Below are positions 4,733 to 6,174 of a stretch of 6,174 nt of DNA, in pieces. The DNA lies in contig DATLDK010000127.1 in assembly GCA_035525905.1 (NCBI GenBank), forward strand, positions 1 through 6,174. Reading direction: 5' to 3'. The notes below the pieces were generated by a model. The model saw only the letters and a program-made list of their open reading frames with translations. It was not told where the DNA came from and ran no database searches. Source of the stretch: Gaiellasilicea sp035525905. GTDB lineage: Bacteria > Actinomycetota > Thermoleophilia > Gaiellales > Gaiellaceae. Position 1 is the first letter of the stretch; each line of letters starts with the position of its first letter. The position numbers and the translations under genes were made by a program.

Positions 4733-5903
4733 CGAGAGCACCCGCATCTACGTCACCGGCTCCTGCGACGGGCTCGACCGCCTGCGCGAGGGCCTGGCCA
4801 CACACCCCGACCTGGACTTCGTCGGCTGGAGCGAGCACGTCGCCGAGGCGACAGCCGCTCTGGCTGGTGGACACCTGCAGGTGGTCGTGCACGCAACCCG
4901 CTCGACCTCCTTCCCGGCCGACGAGGTGGCGGCGATCCGCGAGCACACCCGCTCGCCGGTCGTCATCCTCGCGTCCGGCGAGTCGTCCGACCTGCTCGAC
5001 GAGGCCCTCGACGCCGAGGGCGTCGCAGACGTCCTGCTGCTGCCGCAGCTGACCGAGAACGTTGTCTTCGCGCTCCGCAAGGCGGGCCACGCCGGCCGCC
5101 GTCTCGCCTCCGAGGGCGGTCACGCCCGCCAGGGCAGGATCATCACCGTGTTCTCGCCCAAGGGCGGGACCGGCAAGACCGTGACGGCCACGAACCTCGC
5201 GGCCTCCTTCGCGAAGCACGAGTCGAAGCGGACGCTCCTCCTCGACCTCGATCTCCAGTTCGGGGACGCCGCGATCATGCTCGGGCTCGAGCCGGAGAAG
5301 ACGATCTACGACCTCGTTGTCGCCCCCGGCGAGCTCGATTCCGAGAAGCTCGCGGGCTACATCACGAAGCACACGTGCGGCCTCGACATCTTGCCGGCGC
5401 CGCTGCGCCCGGAGGACGCCGAGCTCGTGACCGAGTCGAAGCTTGCCCGCCTGCTCGAGGTGGCGCGGGAGTCGTACGACGTCATCGTCGTCGACACCTC
5501 GCCGTTCTTCCACGGGCCGATGCTCGCGACGCTCGATCGCACCGACGAGCTGCTGATGGTCTGCGGCCTCGACGTGCCGACGCTGAAGAACATCCGGCTC
5601 AGCCTGCAGACGCTCGAGCTCCTGTCGTTCCCGCAGAGCCGCGTGCGCTTCGTGCTCAACCGCGCCAACTCGAAGGTCGGCCTGAAGAAGAGCGAGGTCG
5701 AGGCGGCGATCGGGCTGAAGATCGGCCTCGAGGTGCCGAGCGAGCGCGCGGTGCCGCTTGCCGTCAACCGCGGCAACCCGGCCGTCCTCTCCGACCCCGG
5801 CTGCGACTTCTCGCGCTCGATGCGCGAGCTCGCCTCGACGCTCTTCCCCGTCCCTGCGAAGCGGTCGAGCCGCCGGCTGCTGCCGGCCCTCACGAGGGCG
5901 TAG
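4722..5903 (+). CDS. cpaE: CpaE/TadZ family: degenerate receiver plus MinD/ParA-like ATPase
   Basis: Protein of 393 residues in two parts. Residues 8-120 have the alternating strand/helix pattern of a response-regulator receiver, but the acidic pair, the phospho-Asp (His57 in its place), the Thr/Ser and the Lys (VLLLPQ near 104-109) are not conserved, so it should not be phosphorylated. Residues 138-375 are a MinD/ParA-like ATPase: deviant Walker A K147-GGTGKT-153, switch region D175-LDLQFGD-182, and Walker B Y252-DVIVVDTS-260. TadZ/CpaE proteins locate the pilus machine in the cell and recruit TadA. The C-terminal tail (about 380-393) is basic and hydrophobic (KRSSRRLLPALTRA), a possible membrane contact. 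The ATG at 4722 is chosen for its AAGGGA site; TTG 4704 and GTG 4707 are less likely. It overlaps the cpaB stop and ends two bases before tadA. Confidence 0.92.
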   Translation: MPNNESTRIYVTGSCDGLDRLREGLATHPDLDFVGWSEHVAEATAALAGGHLQVVVHATRSTSFPADEVAAIREHTRSPVVILASGESSDLLDEALDAEGVADVLLLPQLTENVVFALRKAGHAGRRLASEGGHARQGRIITVFSPKGGTGKTVTATNLAASFAKHESKRTLLLDLDLQFGDAAIMLGLEPEKTIYDLVVAPGELDSEKLAGYITKHTCGLDILPAPLRPEDAELVTESKLARLLEVARESYDVIVVDTSPFFHGPMLATLDRTDELLMVCGLDVPTLKNIRLSLQTLELLSFPQSRVRFVLNRANSKVGLKKSEVEAAIGLKIGLEVPSERAVPLAVNRGNPAVLSDPGCDFSRSMRELASTLFPVPAKRSSRRLLPALTRA

Positions 5904-5905
5904 GC

Positions 5906-6174
5906 ATGGGTCTTCACGACCGCATCTCGCGTCAGGGCCAGCCCACGCTGGAGGTCGCCCCGGCGCTGACGGCCGCGCCGGCCCCTGCCGGCGACGGCAA
6001 GGGCGGGGACCCGTACGCCGAGCTGAAGACGCGCATCCACCACGCGTGCATCGCGTCGCTCGGGCCGGAGCTGTTCAAGCAGGAAACCGACCAGGACATG
6101 TCGGAGAAGGTCCTGCGGACCGTGACCGAGCAGCTCGCGCTCGACCGGACGCCGCTGACGCGCGAGGAGCGGCG
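5906..6174 (+). CDS. tadA: TadA/CpaF pilus assembly ATPase, N-terminal part (cut by window end)
   Basis: The first 89 codons of a gene open at the right edge. After a variable Ala/Pro/Gly-rich stretch (12-35), residues 36-89 (D36-PYAELKTRIHHACIASLG-54, then a VLRTVTEQLALDRTPLTREER segment ending at the edge) match the helical N-terminal domain of CpaF/TadA secretion ATPases. The Walker A and B and histidine boxes lie outside the window, so the call rests on this domain and on position after cpaE. TadA powers pilin polymerisation with the TadB/TadC membrane proteins. The ribosome site GAGGG (5894-5898) is inside the end of cpaE, seven bases before the ATG, and only two bases separate the genes. 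Confidence 0.85.
   Translation, partial: MGLHDRISRQGQPTLEVAPALTAAPAPAGDGKGGDPYAELKTRIHHACIASLGPELFKQETDQDMSEKVLRTVTEQLALDRTPLTREER

Noticed and set aside
3839..5513. Minus-strand ORFs opposite cpaB and cpaE
   Set aside because: Shadows of two well-recognised genes; compositions are typical of reverse-frame GC-rich translation.

Overview
The window is GC-rich, with strong C/G bias at third codon positions. It carries the 5' half of a Flp/Tad (tight adherence) pilus locus on the plus strand, next to two genes on the minus strand. High GC, Tad genes of the Gram-positive type and no secretin or other outer-membrane gene in view suggest a high-GC actinobacterium. The peptidase and TadG-like protein resemble hypothetical proteins I associate with Thermoleophilia (Solirubrobacterales-like), but that rank is a recollection, not something the sequence proves.

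Layout. Minus strand, 10-1831: a two-gene unit. A 492-residue membrane-anchored, Ala/Pro/Glu-rich protein ends in a zinc-peptidase-like domain (M15/LAS-type residues S-x-H-x2-G-x-A-x-D and D-H-x-H). Its 3' end overlaps a short DUF192 gene. Between its start and the first pilin gene (1832-2202) lies about 370 bp without a gene. This stretch is rich in inverted repeats and should hold the divergent promoters and leaders. Plus strand, 2203-6174: two Flp prepilin genes in tandem, the second too short for routine ORF calling; tadE; a TadG-like gene without a von Willebrand domain; cpaB/rcpC; cpaE/tadZ; and the first 89 codons of tadA/cpaF, cut by the window end. Several junctions overlap or nearly touch, as in one operon.

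How the parts fit. From family knowledge, Flp1 and Flp2 would be cut by a prepilin peptidase after the Gly of their G|QTMAEY motif and polymerised by the TadA ATPase with TadB/TadC, which are expected just downstream. TadZ would place the machine at a cell site. TadE and the TadG-like protein are pseudopilins or anchors, and CpaB is a membrane-anchored periplasmic/wall-zone protein. The divergent peptidase is a candidate for local peptidoglycan remodelling to let a pilus cross a thick wall; this is inference from its domain and position.

Most unusual points: the divergent wall-peptidase/DUF192 pair, the dense dyad symmetry in the divergent intergenic region including two half-similar AAG-N5/6-CCGAT blocks, CpaB without a visible secretin, a CpaE receiver-like domain that has lost its phosphorylation residues, and a lower-GC patch across the TadG-like/cpaB junction.
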